Shown piece after piece: positions 17,430 through 26,556 of a DNA stretch of 64,000 nucleotides. The position numbers were made by a program, and so were the translations under genes. The notes under the pieces are model-generated. The model was not told where the DNA came from. It was given only the letters and a program-made list of their open reading frames with translations, and did not search any database. Origin of the DNA: Ructibacterium gallinarum. GTDB lineage: Bacteria > Bacillota > Clostridia > Monoglobales > Monoglobaceae. The stretch's first letter is position 1, and the number at the start of each line of letters is the position of its first letter. The stretch is from positions 1 through 64,000 of the forward strand of contig NZ_JADCKB010000012.1 of NCBI RefSeq assembly GCF_014982785.1, given 5' to 3'.

Positions 17430-19067
17430 ATGGATTATACAGCCCTTGCGGAACTGCTGTTTCCGCAGATTGATAAAAACCCGGAGGATTATGAGCAAAA
17501 ATATCCGTTGCGGGATTTGCCGGACGGCGCCATGGTGACCAGAATTGGACCAAGTCCCACGGGATTTGTGCATCTGGGGAATTTATACAATGCCATGATT
17601 GGAGAACGACTGGCTCATCAAAGCGGCGGCACGTTTTATCTCCGGGTAGAAGATACAGACGCCAAGCGGGAGGTCCCCGGTGCGGTAGAGCTGGTGCTCT
17701 CTGCTATGGATTATTTTGGAATTCATTTTGACGAGGGTGCGGATGCAAACGGGGACAGAGGAAATTACGGTCCCTACCGCCAGCGGCAGAGAAAAGAGAT
17801 TTATCAGTGCTTTGCCAAAGAATTGGTGCGGCGCGGCCTGGCATATCCCTGCTTCTGTACCGAAGAGCGGCTGGCCGAGATGCGCAGCGAGCAGATGGCG
17901 AACAAAGAGAACTTTGGATATTACGGAAAATGGGCGCTGTGCCGGGATTTGTCCTTTGAGGAAATCAAGGAACGGATCGCCGCGGGAGAAAGTTATGTCC
18001 TGCGTTTTCGCTCTGAGGGGAACATTGAGAATACAGTGGAATTAAATGACGGGATTCGGGGTATCCTGCATTTACAGGAGAACTATCAGGATTTTGTCCT
18101 GCTCAAGTCGGACGGCATTCCCACCTATCATTTTGCCCATGTTGTAGATGACCATTTGATGCGTACCACCCATGTGGTGCGGGGGGAAGAATGGCTGTCT
18201 ACTGCGCCCATGCACCTTCAGCTGTTTGATACCTTTGGCTGGATCCGGCCGGTGTATTGCCATACGCCGGTGCTGATGAAGATGGACGGAGAAACCAAAC
18301 GGAAGCTGTCCAAGCGAAAGGATCCGGAATTGGGGCTTGACTATTACCGCCGGGAAGGTTATGTGCCGGAGGCGGTACGGGAATATTTGATGACGGTGCT
18401 CAATTCCAATTTTGAGGAATGGCGCAGTGAAAATCCGGAGCTGCCCATGGAGGAGTTCCCATTTTCCCTGGAGAAAATGAGCAATTCTGGCGCCTTGTTT
18501 GATATGATGAAGTTTGACAATGTCAGTCAGGAGACCTTGCTTCGGTTGCCGGCGTCTGAAATATATGAAAAGATGGCGGCCTGGCTTTCTGAATACGATC
18601 CGGAGTTTGCAAAGCTGTTTACCCGTGACCGTGCCTTTTCCGAAAGGATTATTGATGTGGGCCGCAGCGGCAACCGTCCCAGAAAGGATCTGACCAACTG
18701 GAAACAGGCGCGGCAGTTTTTGTCTTTCTATTTTGGTGAAACCTTTGCTATGGAAGATCCCTTCCCGGAGCGGGTGAGCCAGGAGGATAGAAAGGAAATT
18801 CTTGCGCGGTATCTTGCGGGGTATGACGCATCCGATGATAACAGCGCGTGGTTTGAAAAAATCCGCCAGATTACAGGAGATATGGGTTATGCGGTAAAGC
18901 CCAAGGATTATAAAAAGAATCCGGAACAGTATAAGGGAAGCATTACCGATGTGAGTAATGTGATTCGTGTTGCGGTGGTAGGCAGGACCAACTCTCCGGA
19001 TCTGTGGGAAATCTGTCAGATTATTGGGGAAGAAGCCATGAAAGAGAGAATCCGGGCCGCCATGTAA
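17430..19067 (+). CDS. gltX: Glutamyl-tRNA synthetase
   Basis: A 545-residue class I synthetase. The HIGH-type motif is in RIGPSPTGFVHLGN (residues 38-51), followed by FYLRVEDTDAKREVPGAVE. The KMSKS-type loop reads KLSKRKD near residue 290. It charges tRNA-Glu, and possibly tRNA-Gln if GatCAB is used. Length is about 60 residues above the common bacterial GluRS, as in several Clostridia. GGTAGGGAG precedes the ATG. It is followed after 27 bases by the MetRS-like gene, so the two probably share a transcript. Confidence 0.95.
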   Translation: MDYTALAELLFPQIDKNPEDYEQKYPLRDLPDGAMVTRIGPSPTGFVHLGNLYNAMIGERLAHQSGGTFYLRVEDTDAKREVPGAVELVLSAMDYFGIHFDEGADANGDRGNYGPYRQRQRKEIYQCFAKELVRRGLAYPCFCTEERLAEMRSEQMANKENFGYYGKWALCRDLSFEEIKERIAAGESYVLRFRSEGNIENTVELNDGIRGILHLQENYQDFVLLKSDGIPTYHFAHVVDDHLMRTTHVVRGEEWLSTAPMHLQLFDTFGWIRPVYCHTPVLMKMDGETKRKLSKRKDPELGLDYYRREGYVPEAVREYLMTVLNSNFEEWRSENPELPMEEFPFSLEKMSNSGALFDMMKFDNVSQETLLRLPASEIYEKMAAWLSEYDPEFAKLFTRDRAFSERIIDVGRSGNRPRKDLTNWKQARQFLSFYFGETFAMEDPFPERVSQEDRKEILARYLAGYDASDDNSAWFEKIRQITGDMGYAVKPKDYKKNPEQYKGSITDVSNVIRVAVVGRTNSPDLWEICQIIGEEAMKERIRAAM

Positions 19068-19094
19068 CGGCCTTTTGAGAAAGGAACAAAAGAT

Positions 19095-21131
19095 ATGGGA
19101 AAAGAAAACAAACCAGATAACCGGCCGTTTCGCCGGGAAAAGGAAAATATTCTGGAGATGCCCCGGCCGTCTTTCCCGAAGCGGGCGGTGATAACCGGCG
19201 GCATGCCATATGGGAACAAGACCCTGCATTTTGGACATGTGGGGGGCGTGTTCGTACAGGCCGATGTGCTGGCCCGGTTTCTGCGGGACAGGATCGGAAA
19301 AGAAAATGTGATTTTTGTTTCGGGAACGGACTGCTATGGCTCGCCCATTGTGGAGAGCTATCGGAGCCTTTGCGAAAAAGGCGAATTTTCTGGCAGTATC
19401 GAGGATTTTGTGCGGAAAAATCATGAAAGTCAGAAACAGACCTTAAAGGAATATAATATCAGCTTGAATCTGTTTGCGGCCTCCGGATTGGACGAGGCCA
19501 AGGTGGAGCATAAGAAACTGACGGATATCCTGATGCAGATGTGGTATGAAAACGGATATCTGGAAAAGATGGTAACCCGGCAGTTTTATGACGCAAAAGC
19601 GGGACAGTTCTTAAATGGCCGGCAGGTAGTGGGCAAATGCCCGGTGGAAAACTGCAATTCGGACAAGGGTTATGCGGACGAGTGTTCCATGGGGCATCAG
19701 TATATGCCGGAGGAACTGATCGATCCCAAGAGTACCTTGACTGGAGAAACGCCTGAGATGCGGGATGTGACCAACTGGTATATTGATTTGACCCGGTTCC
19801 AGAAGCTGATGGAGGAATATGTAGAGGATATTTCCGGCCGTGAGAATGTACGGCCGCTGGTGGCGAACACCATTCGGGAGTTTATGACGCCACCCATGGT
19901 GTATATCAAGAACGAGCTTTACGAGGATTATGAAAAAATAAAGGATCAGATGCCGGCGCATACATTAAATACGGCGGCGAATAAAACCTCCTTTTCTCTG
20001 GAATTTCAAAATTTAAAGGAGCGGGACGCGGCTCGTGAGGTACTGAATCAGCATGATATACGGTTCCGGGCGGGCAAGACACTGGTGCCGTTCCGGTTGA
20101 CAGGAAACATTGCATGGGGAGTTCCCGCCCCGGTGATCGAAGGGGAAGAAGGTTTGACCATCTGGGTGTGGCCGGAATCCCTTTGGGCGCCCATTTCCTT
20201 TACTCGGACCTATCTGAAACAGCAAGGGTTTGATGAGGAAGAATGGAAGAAGTTCTGGTGCAGTGAGGATGCGGAGGTATTCCAGTTTATCGGCCAGGAC
20301 AACATCTATTTTTATGGGATAGCGGAAATGGTCATGTTTATGGCAACCCAGGGCAAGGGGCCGCTTTCGGTGCATCCAAAAGACGGACAGCTGACACTGC
20401 CGACCCTGGTTGCGAACAATCATATCCTGTTTTTGAACAAGAAGGCAAGTTCCAGCGGTGCGGTGAAGCCGCCCATGGCAGAGGAACTGCTGGACTATTA
20501 TACAGCCGAGCAGCTGCGGGCACATTTTCTGGGATTGGGACTGGGACTGAAAAGTGTCAGCTTCCAGCCAAAACCCTTAAATCCCACCGCCGGTGAAAAG
20601 GATGCTGACCCGGTTCTCAAAGAGGGCAAGCTATTGTCCAATGTATTTAACCGTGTGGCAAGATCCTGTTTTTATACGGCGCAGAAATACAATAACGGCA
20701 TGCTTCCGCTGGGAGAGATCAGCGAGGAAGTGCTCAAAGAGGGCAAAGAGACTATACTCAAGTATGAGCGGTATATGTATCGATTTGAGTTCCATTCGGT
20801 GATGAGCCTGATGGATACCTATATTAGAAATGCCAACAAATATTGGGCAAAGCATATTGCTGAAGCGGATAAGGCAGATGACAATGAAGCAAGACAGCAG
20901 GTTTTGCGTGATGTTTTCCATATGGTGCGGGTGGCGGCAGTGCTGATGCACCCCATTGCCCCGGAGGGAACCGAATTGCTGCTTGATTATTTGGGCTTTG
21001 GTGAGGAGTTTTGGGATTGGAACCGTATTTTTGATACGTTATATGATTTCTGCGGCGGGCAGGAACATCAGCTGAAGTTTTTAGAGCCGCGGTTTGACTT
21101 TTTCCCCATGCACCAAAGTCAGATTGGATAA
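19095..21131 (+). CDS. Methionyl-tRNA synthetase-like class I protein with altered KMSKS loop
   Basis: A 678-residue protein. Catalytic-domain segments include VITGGMPYGNKTLHFGHVGGVFVQADVLARFLRD (HIGH replaced by FGHV), FVSGTDCYGSPI (where MetRS has GTDEHG) and a Cys/His zinc-knuckle-like stretch CPVENC..CSMGH. A WPESLWAPISF region and QFIGQDNIYFYG follow, as in MetRS. The KMSKS position reads NKKASSSG, lacking the usual second Lys. It may still make Met-tRNA, or it may be a paralogue with another role. No second metG is visible in the window. It is co-transcribed with gltX. Confidence 0.8.
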   Translation: MGKENKPDNRPFRREKENILEMPRPSFPKRAVITGGMPYGNKTLHFGHVGGVFVQADVLARFLRDRIGKENVIFVSGTDCYGSPIVESYRSLCEKGEFSGSIEDFVRKNHESQKQTLKEYNISLNLFAASGLDEAKVEHKKLTDILMQMWYENGYLEKMVTRQFYDAKAGQFLNGRQVVGKCPVENCNSDKGYADECSMGHQYMPEELIDPKSTLTGETPEMRDVTNWYIDLTRFQKLMEEYVEDISGRENVRPLVANTIREFMTPPMVYIKNELYEDYEKIKDQMPAHTLNTAANKTSFSLEFQNLKERDAAREVLNQHDIRFRAGKTLVPFRLTGNIAWGVPAPVIEGEEGLTIWVWPESLWAPISFTRTYLKQQGFDEEEWKKFWCSEDAEVFQFIGQDNIYFYGIAEMVMFMATQGKGPLSVHPKDGQLTLPTLVANNHILFLNKKASSSGAVKPPMAEELLDYYTAEQLRAHFLGLGLGLKSVSFQPKPLNPTAGEKDADPVLKEGKLLSNVFNRVARSCFYTAQKYNNGMLPLGEISEEVLKEGKETILKYERYMYRFEFHSVMSLMDTYIRNANKYWAKHIAEADKADDNEARQQVLRDVFHMVRVAAVLMHPIAPEGTELLLDYLGFGEEFWDWNRIFDTLYDFCGGQEHQLKFLEPRFDFFPMHQSQIG

Positions 21132-21138
21132 AAAGAAA

Positions 21139-21171
21139 AAACGGTTTCGCATACCGCCGAAACCGTTTTTT
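21139..21171 (+). terminator. Terminator of gltX-metG-like operon
   Basis: An 11-bp perfect stem (AAACGGTTTCG / CGAAACCGTTT) with an 8-nt loop continues into a T-run. It begins 8 bases after the stop and ends just before the next gene's ribosome site. Confidence 0.92.
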
Positions 21172-21192
21172 GCTGAAAAGGAGATGAAATTT

Positions 21193-22077
21193 ATGAAGGA
21201 ATTGGCGGAATTAGCGCAAAAGCGACGAGGTGTTTTTGCAATTTTATGTGCGGCGTTCTTTTTCGCACTGATGACTGCGTTCGTGCGGCTGTCAGGAGAT
21301 TTGCCCTCGGTGCAAAAAAGCTTTTTCAGGAATTTGGTGGCGCTTTTGTTTGCATCTGGCGTGCTTTTAAAAACGCCGGAAAAGTTTCACTTCGAAAAGA
21401 GCAATCTTCTGCCTTTGCTTTTGCGTTCTGCCTTTGGCACGCTGGGGATTTTGGGTAATTTTTATGCGGCGGATCATCTTTTGCTGTCGGATGCTTCCAT
21501 GTTGAATAAACTTTCTCCGTTTTTTGCCATTCTCTGTTCCTTTTTTCTTTTAAAGGAGAAAATTAAGCCGGTGCAGGGGCTTGCGGTTTTGCTGGCATTT
21601 GCGGGAAGTTTGTTTATTATTAAGCCCACTGGTCAGAACCTGTTGTCCCCAGGCGCAGTTGCCGGGGTTTTGGGCGGTTTTGGCGCAGGTGTGGCGTATA
21701 CCTATGTGCGGGTTCTCAGCGGCCGGGGGGAGAGAAAACCATTTATTGTTTTTTTCTTTTCGGCATTTTCCTGCCTGTGCACCCTGCCGTTTTTAATTTT
21801 TGACTATCATCCTATGAGCTTTACCCAGCTGGTATTTTTGTTGCTGGCGGGATTGTCGGCAGCAGGCGGACAGTTTTCGATTACGGCGGCCTATTCTTAT
21901 GCTCCCGCCCGGGAGATTTCGGTTTTTGATTATTCTCAGGTAATTTTTGCCGCTGTGTTGGGCTTTTTCCTGTTTGACCAAATTCCGGATCTTTACAGCC
22001 TGCTGGGATATGTGATCATCTGTGCGGTTTCTGTAGGTATGTTCTTTTATAACCGTGCCCATGCGAGCGCAGAATAG
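21193..22077 (+). CDS. EamA/DMT-family transporter
   Basis: A 294-residue membrane protein with ten hydrophobic segments in two EamA repeats. It includes an ILCAAFFFALMTAFVRLSG start, SVQKSFFRN, KLSPFFAILCSFFLLKEKIK at the end of repeat one, and ARE.SVFDYSQVIFAAVLGFFLFDQ near the end of repeat two. Substrate unknown. The frame extends upstream into the terminator and metG-like gene, but AAAAGGAG at 21176-21183 favours the ATG at 21193. It is preceded by a strong terminator, so it needs readthrough or an unseen promoter. Confidence 0.87.
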   Translation: MKELAELAQKRRGVFAILCAAFFFALMTAFVRLSGDLPSVQKSFFRNLVALLFASGVLLKTPEKFHFEKSNLLPLLLRSAFGTLGILGNFYAADHLLLSDASMLNKLSPFFAILCSFFLLKEKIKPVQGLAVLLAFAGSLFIIKPTGQNLLSPGAVAGVLGGFGAGVAYTYVRVLSGRGERKPFIVFFFSAFSCLCTLPFLIFDYHPMSFTQLVFLLLAGLSAAGGQFSITAAYSYAPAREISVFDYSQVIFAAVLGFFLFDQIPDLYSLLGYVIICAVSVGMFFYNRAHASAE

Positions 22078-22106
22078 AAAAAACGCTCCCAAAAGGGAAC
22101 GGCTGC

Positions 22107-22136
22107 AGTGTGCCCACACTTTATCGGCACACTGAC
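22107..22136 (+). terminator. Hairpin after the EamA gene (weak terminator)
   Basis: A 9-bp stem (CAGTGTGCC / GGCACACTG) lies 30 bases after the stop. It has no strong T-run, so termination on the plus strand may rely on the larger hairpin at 22213-22255. Confidence 0.4.
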
Positions 22137-22212
22137 AGATGACGAAAAAGGAAGTTAGATTTTGAAGGTCGCTTTCGTCGGCGTGTAAAGGTACAGCGGA
22201 GAGCATTTTCGG

Positions 22213-22255
22213 AAAAAACAAGGGCGCCGGATTCTTAAAAATCCAGCGCCCTTGT
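22213..22255 (-). terminator. Terminator of the WYL-RCC1 operon
   Basis: A 10-bp stem ACAAGGGCGC / GCGCCCTTGT with further inner GGAT/ATCC pairing. Read on the minus strand it is followed by TTTTTT, 49 bases past the RCC1 gene stop. Confidence 0.88.
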
Positions 22256-22303
22256 TCTGCAAAGAATAAAAACGTTTTTATGTTGGTATCACGAATTTTG
22301 CGG

Positions 22304-24016
22304 TTAAGGCTGGTTGATGTCGGCAAAAACGGAGGATTTCATTGCGCCGTTTGGAAGACCTAAGTCTGTCCAGTTCCATACTTCACATTGACCGCTTTTA
22401 TTGTCGCCGGTGGCATAGGCAGTGCCGTCCTGACTGATGGCTATGGTGTGGTGAACACCGCCCGCGGCAGAAATTAGATTTTTCCAGAGCGCTACCTCAC
22501 CCTGCCGCCAGTCATTATCGCCGGTTACAGTCAGACGGCCGTTATAGCCCAGCGCCAGCAGGTGAAAATCTCCTGCGCTGATGCCAGCGGCATTTTCAAT
22601 ATGAGAAGTATCGCATTCGCCATAGGTGTTGTCTCCGGTGCTGAGAACCTTGCCGTCTTTGGTTACAGCAGCGGTAAATCCGTTGCCCGCGGCGATGGCA
22701 ATAACGTTTTGCCATGTGCTGACGTTCAGGGCACCCATTTGATTATCCCCTGCCGCAACCACTGTGCCGTCCTGGCGCAGTCCTACCGTATGGTTCCGCC
22801 CGGCGGCGACGGCAACAATCCCCGTCCAGTCCAGCGTGTCACATTGGCCATAGCTGTTATCCCCGGCGGTCACTACCCGGCCATTGTTGGTTACACCCAC
22901 GGAATGTTTTTCGCCGGCGGCAATATCGATGATATGGTGCCATTCACCCAGGGCGCATTGTGAACTTTCGTCTGCTCCTACGGCCTCTACCGTACCGTTG
23001 CTTTTCAGCCCCAGAGTATGGTTGGTACCACAGGCAATGGAAGTAATGTTTCGCCACTCACTGGTGGCGCATTGGCCATAGCTGTTATCACCGGTTGTTA
23101 CAACTGTCCCGTCCTTTCGGAGGGCGGCCGAATGTTTTTCGCCGGCGCCGGTTGTGCCGCTGAGCAAAGTGATAAGCTGGCGCAGATACCGGTCGCTGTC
23201 ACGCCAGCTCTGTAAAGAGCCCAGTTCCCGGATGGCCCGGCTGTAATTTTCGGTTTGAATGGAGCATAATGCTTGATACCAACGAATATCCAATGTCTGT
23301 TCTTCAGAAAACGTATATTTTTCCAATTTGTCCAAAGCCGCAGAGGCTTCCGCATACTGGCGGGAATCAAACAGCGACATGGCTTGCGCATAGGCATCAT
23401 TTCCGTTTTGAATATGCCGCCACAGGCAGAATCCGGAAATAAGAACTGCCGCAACCACGGTGACGGCGGCAATCCGACAGATTTTTTTTCGGAGCTTGGC
23501 ATTTTTGGGTTTTCTCCCCGAGGAAGACTTATCGGAAAAGTCTTTCCAAAGGTTTTCTTCTGCCTTGCGCTGGGCTTTTCGCTCAGAAAATAGTAAATCG
23601 CCTTCCGGAGGATCCGGAGATTTGGCTGTTTCTAAGTGGGACGGTACGTCATGCCGCTGCCATACAGTTCCGTCAGAAAAGCAGACCCTGTGCAGGGTAG
23701 CAGTAATGCTGGCGGTTCGCAAAGAAGGAAGAGAAACAGGTATATCGTCTCCAAATTCGGTGCCGTTAGGAATAGAAAGCCCCTCATAGGGCAGTTCCGG
23801 CCGGGTGGAAACCAGATTGACTTCTTGGTCAAAACAGCATAAATCCACATATACATCGGTTACCGTTTTGCCGCTGACGTTTTTCATCTTCAGATACAGA
23901 TGGATGGCAAGGGTATCCAGGTTTTGATATAGCCGGCTCTCCAATAGAACAACCGGCTGGCCATCAATAAGGGGATATTCAATTTTTCTGATCAGTTTTT
24001 GTCGTTCGTGTTCCAT
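22304..24016 (-). CDS. Single-pass membrane protein with RCC1-type repeats
   Basis: A 570-residue protein in three parts. The first about 150 residues form a cytosolic beta-rich domain. A basic linker precedes one membrane helix (AAVTVVAAVLISGFCLW, about residue 190). A short helical TPR-like stretch follows, then about seven repeats near 35-40 residues with the RCC1 pattern AAGxxHTVGLxxDGTVVAxGDNxxGQC, predicted to form a beta-propeller outside the membrane. Role unknown; RCC1 propellers usually bind proteins or ligands. A longer frame to 24205 overlaps the WYL gene. I chose ATG 24016 because AAAGGTGAT precedes it and it lies 1 base past the WYL stop. Confidence 0.82.
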   Translation of the reverse strand: MEHERQKLIRKIEYPLIDGQPVVLLESRLYQNLDTLAIHLYLKMKNVSGKTVTDVYVDLCCFDQEVNLVSTRPELPYEGLSIPNGTEFGDDIPVSLPSLRTASITATLHRVCFSDGTVWQRHDVPSHLETAKSPDPPEGDLLFSERKAQRKAEENLWKDFSDKSSSGRKPKNAKLRKKICRIAAVTVVAAVLISGFCLWRHIQNGNDAYAQAMSLFDSRQYAEASAALDKLEKYTFSEEQTLDIRWYQALCSIQTENYSRAIRELGSLQSWRDSDRYLRQLITLLSGTTGAGEKHSAALRKDGTVVTTGDNSYGQCATSEWRNITSIACGTNHTLGLKSNGTVEAVGADESSQCALGEWHHIIDIAAGEKHSVGVTNNGRVVTAGDNSYGQCDTLDWTGIVAVAAGRNHTVGLRQDGTVVAAGDNQMGALNVSTWQNVIAIAAGNGFTAAVTKDGKVLSTGDNTYGECDTSHIENAAGISAGDFHLLALGYNGRLTVTGDNDWRQGEVALWKNLISAAGGVHHTIAISQDGTAYATGDNKSGQCEVWNWTDLGLPNGAMKSSVFADINQP

Positions 24017-24017
24017 A

Positions 24018-25034
24018 TCAATCACCTTTGTCAGAAGGAGGTGCCGGATACATACCATAAAGGCTGCCCGCTTTGCGCAGCATACTGCGCATTTCCAGCA
24101 CGGCCTGTTTTGGAGATAAAATTTCAATTTCATTGCCATAACCAAAGATCCAGGCATAAAACCGTGGCCCAAGGGTAGTTTTGACAGCGGCAGTAAATGT
24201 ACCATTCCAATCCGGAACCATCATGACATCTCTGCCAAACCGTTCCATAACTGCTCCGGATAAATGATTGGCACATCTTAAGGTTACGCCGTGAAAGGAA
24301 CCGGGGCAGGCGCCTGCTACTTCTTCGGGCTGAAACCGCTGTAAATCTATTTCACGGAACAAGTTTCCGCCTTCCCGGCAGGAAGTCAGGATTTTGACAT
24401 CCATAATTCGATCCGTTCGAAAATATTCCAGACGATGGCCGTCATGCCGGTAGCAAATCAAATAATAATGGTTATTGTGCCACAGAAAATCCCAGGGGCT
24501 GACGACGTAGGGCTGTGCGCGGTTATAAAGAAACAATTTTTTTTCAGGCGTAATTCTAAAACAGAGAAAGGAAACCTGCCGGTTATACCGGATCGCTTCA
24601 TATATTCGTTTAATACTGGCAAAGCAATCGGTGGTATCATAAAAACTGCGGTTACGGGAAAGCAGACGCCGGGATAGTTGTTTGCGCTGATTGCTGCTGG
24701 CAAGTAAGCCCAGTTTGTGGATCAACTGATGACACATTTCTGCAGACAAAAACCGCGCGGAATGGACGGCATCGGTCAAAAGTCTCATTTCTGTCAGGGT
24801 AAAATGATGTTTTGCCAGATAGTAACCATAGTCGCTATTCATGCGGATATCCATGCCGGCTTCCCGCAGCAGCCGTATATCGTCATAAAGGCTTTTTCGG
24901 CTGGCAGAAATATTTTTGGCAGCCAATTCGTCAATCAGTTGATGTATGGACAACGAAGTACTGCGGTCGGTTTTATCGCCGAAAATTTGTGCCAGACAGA
25001 GCAGCTTAAGTTTTTGATGTTCGCTTTTAGCTAT
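24018..25034 (-). CDS. WYL-domain transcriptional regulator (probable AUA or lost start)
   Basis: A 338-residue regulator. It has an N-terminal HTH (LSIHQLIDELAAKNISASRKSLYDDIRLLREAGMDI) and a WYL domain containing PYVVSPWDFLWHNNHYYLICYR..RLEYFRTDRI; WYL domains sense nucleic acid or other ligands. The first standard start is TTG at 24953, which cuts into the HTH. Homology-like sequence continues upstream as AKSEHQKLKLLCLAQIF, exactly how WYL proteins usually begin, but the expected ATG is ATA at 25034-25032 with GGGGTGA nearby. Either a rare AUA start is used, or the start is lost and an internal TTG serves. The RCC1 gene follows 1 base after the stop. Confidence 0.8.
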   Translation of the reverse strand: MAKSEHQKLKLLCLAQIFGDKTDRSTSLSIHQLIDELAAKNISASRKSLYDDIRLLREAGMDIRMNSDYGYYLAKHHFTLTEMRLLTDAVHSARFLSAEMCHQLIHKLGLLASSNQRKQLSRRLLSRNRSFYDTTDCFASIKRIYEAIRYNRQVSFLCFRITPEKKLFLYNRAQPYVVSPWDFLWHNNHYYLICYRHDGHRLEYFRTDRIMDVKILTSCREGGNLFREIDLQRFQPEEVAGACPGSFHGVTLRCANHLSGAVMERFGRDVMMVPDWNGTFTAAVKTTLGPRFYAWIFGYGNEIEILSPKQAVLEMRSMLRKAGSLYGMYPAPPSDKGD

Positions 25035-25117
25035 GGAGGGTCACCCCGTTTTCTGTTGGTTTTCCTATTGAGGCGGCTTTTCATGGAAGAAAGAAGCACT
25101 GACAAACCTCTGTATTC

Positions 25118-25145
25118 AGTATACTATATTTTAAAAAAAATGCAA
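25118..25145 (-). promoter_or_regulatory. WYL-RCC1 operon promoter
   Basis: On the minus strand TTGCAT (25145-25140) and TATACT (25123-25118) are 16 bases apart, about 85 bases before the WYL coding sequence. Confidence 0.65.
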
Positions 25146-25171
25146 GAGATGTTTAGCTATTGTGGAGTAAT

Positions 25172-25230
25172 TTGAAAAATTTTTTTTGAAAAGGGATAAT
25201 CTTGAAATTTGAGCATAAAGTATAGATAAC
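25172..25230 (+). promoter_or_regulatory. Tandem promoters of the dacF-like gene
   Basis: Two -35/-10 pairs occur in series: TTGAAA (25172) with GATAAT (25195), and TTGAAA (25202) with GATAAC (25225). Both spacers are 17 bases. The start codon lies 22 bases after the second -10. Confidence 0.6.
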
Positions 25231-25252
25231 GAAACAAAATGGAGGGATCAGC

Positions 25253-26428
25253 ATGGCCAAAGCTGTGATGCGGGGAATATGCATAGGATTGGCGGTAATA
25301 TTGCTTTGCACAGGGAGCATATGTGTATTTGCAGAGCCATCCACGCAGGTGGATACAGAGGTGTCTACCCAATTAGTGGAAGCAGAATCCGGAATATTGA
25401 TGGAAGCTTCCACGGGAGAGGTGCTTTACGAGTGGGAACCGGATAAGCGGCTGCAGATTGCAAGCGTAACCAAAGTAATGACTATGCTGTTAATTATGGA
25501 AGCCTTAGACAGCGGAAAAATTCATAAGGATGATATGGTGACGGTCAGTGAAAACGCGGCATCCATGGGCGGTTCTCAGGTGTTTTTGGAAGTAGGAGAA
25601 CAAATGTCGGTAAATGACATGCTCAAGGCCATTGCGGTAGCCTCCGGAAATGACGCAGCAGTGGCAATGGCGGAATATATTGGCGGCACCCATGAAGCTT
25701 TTGTGGAGAAAATGAATAAAAAAGCCCAGGAATTGCAGTGTGAGAATACCCATTTTATTAACTGTAACGGCTTGGATGAAACACAGGAACATTACAGCTC
25801 GGCAAGAGATATTGCAAAAATATCCCGAGAACTGATTAAGCATCAGGGCATTTTTGATTATACAACTATCTGGATGGATTCTCTGCGGGACGGAAAATTT
25901 GGGCTATCCAATACCAACCGGCTGATACGGTTTTATCCGGGGGCAAATGGGCTTAAAACTGGGTCTACTTCTGCGGCAAAGTATTGTCTTTCTGCCACAG
26001 CGGAAAGGGATGGTATGCAGCTGATCGCAGTCGTGTTGGGCGCACCCAGCACAGCGGAGCGATTTGACAGCGCATCTTCGCTGCTTGATTATGGTTTTGC
26101 CAACTATGCGGTGGCAGACGGTGATACGGTGGATATGACACTGCCGTCCCTGCCCGTGCAGGGAGGAACCGTGTCCGTGATTCCGCTTGAAATTAAAGAT
26201 GGTGCTTTTATTGTAAAGAAGGGGAATCAGGATAAGGTGGAAAAAGAAATTAGTTTAGAGCCCAGTGTGAAAGCGCCGGTTGCGGCAGGGGATAAACTGG
26301 GAGAAATTATATTTAAAATTGATGGAGAAGAGGCCGCACGACGGGATATTGTGGCCGCGGCTGGGGTAGATCGGATTGGTACGTTACAGATGTTCCAAAA
26401 AATATTAAAGCAATGGGCGGCAATGTAA
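25253..26428 (+). CDS. D-alanyl-D-alanine carboxypeptidase (peptidase S11, DacF-like)
   Basis: A 391-residue secreted or membrane-bound penicillin-binding protein that trims the terminal D-Ala from peptidoglycan stem peptides. It has a signal peptide (GLAVILLCTGSICVFA), the SxxK motif in ASVTKVMTML near residue 72, the SxN motif as VASGND, and the KTG motif as GLKTGSTS. A C-terminal PBP5-type beta domain follows, and the protein ends with an amphipathic helix that may attach to the membrane. DacF-type enzymes are common in spore formers. GGAGGG precedes the ATG. Confidence 0.93.
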   Translation: MAKAVMRGICIGLAVILLCTGSICVFAEPSTQVDTEVSTQLVEAESGILMEASTGEVLYEWEPDKRLQIASVTKVMTMLLIMEALDSGKIHKDDMVTVSENAASMGGSQVFLEVGEQMSVNDMLKAIAVASGNDAAVAMAEYIGGTHEAFVEKMNKKAQELQCENTHFINCNGLDETQEHYSSARDIAKISRELIKHQGIFDYTTIWMDSLRDGKFGLSNTNRLIRFYPGANGLKTGSTSAAKYCLSATAERDGMQLIAVVLGAPSTAERFDSASSLLDYGFANYAVADGDTVDMTLPSLPVQGGTVSVIPLEIKDGAFIVKKGNQDKVEKEISLEPSVKAPVAAGDKLGEIIFKIDGEEAARRDIVAAAGVDRIGTLQMFQKILKQWAAM

Positions 26429-26503
26429 AAACAGCGCAGTCTGGCCAGGCTTGCGGGCGTTTGGCTAAAAGTAAAATTTTCAGTTCAAAGAGGGGAATTT
26501 TAT

Positions 26504-26556
26504 AAAAGGCAATGGGGGAGAGGGACAAAAAGTCTCACTCCCCCATTGCCTTTTTT
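26504..26556 (+). terminator. Terminator of the dacF-like gene
   Basis: A long stem pairs AAAAGGCAATGGGGGAG with CTCCCCCATTGCCTTTT, interrupted by an AAAAA loop region, and continues into six T. Confidence 0.96.

Noticed and set aside
18072-19424. 450-codon minus-strand frame opposite gltX and the metG-like gene
   Set aside because: It is antisense to two conserved synthetase genes, its composition follows their codon bias, and it has no domain or ribosome site.
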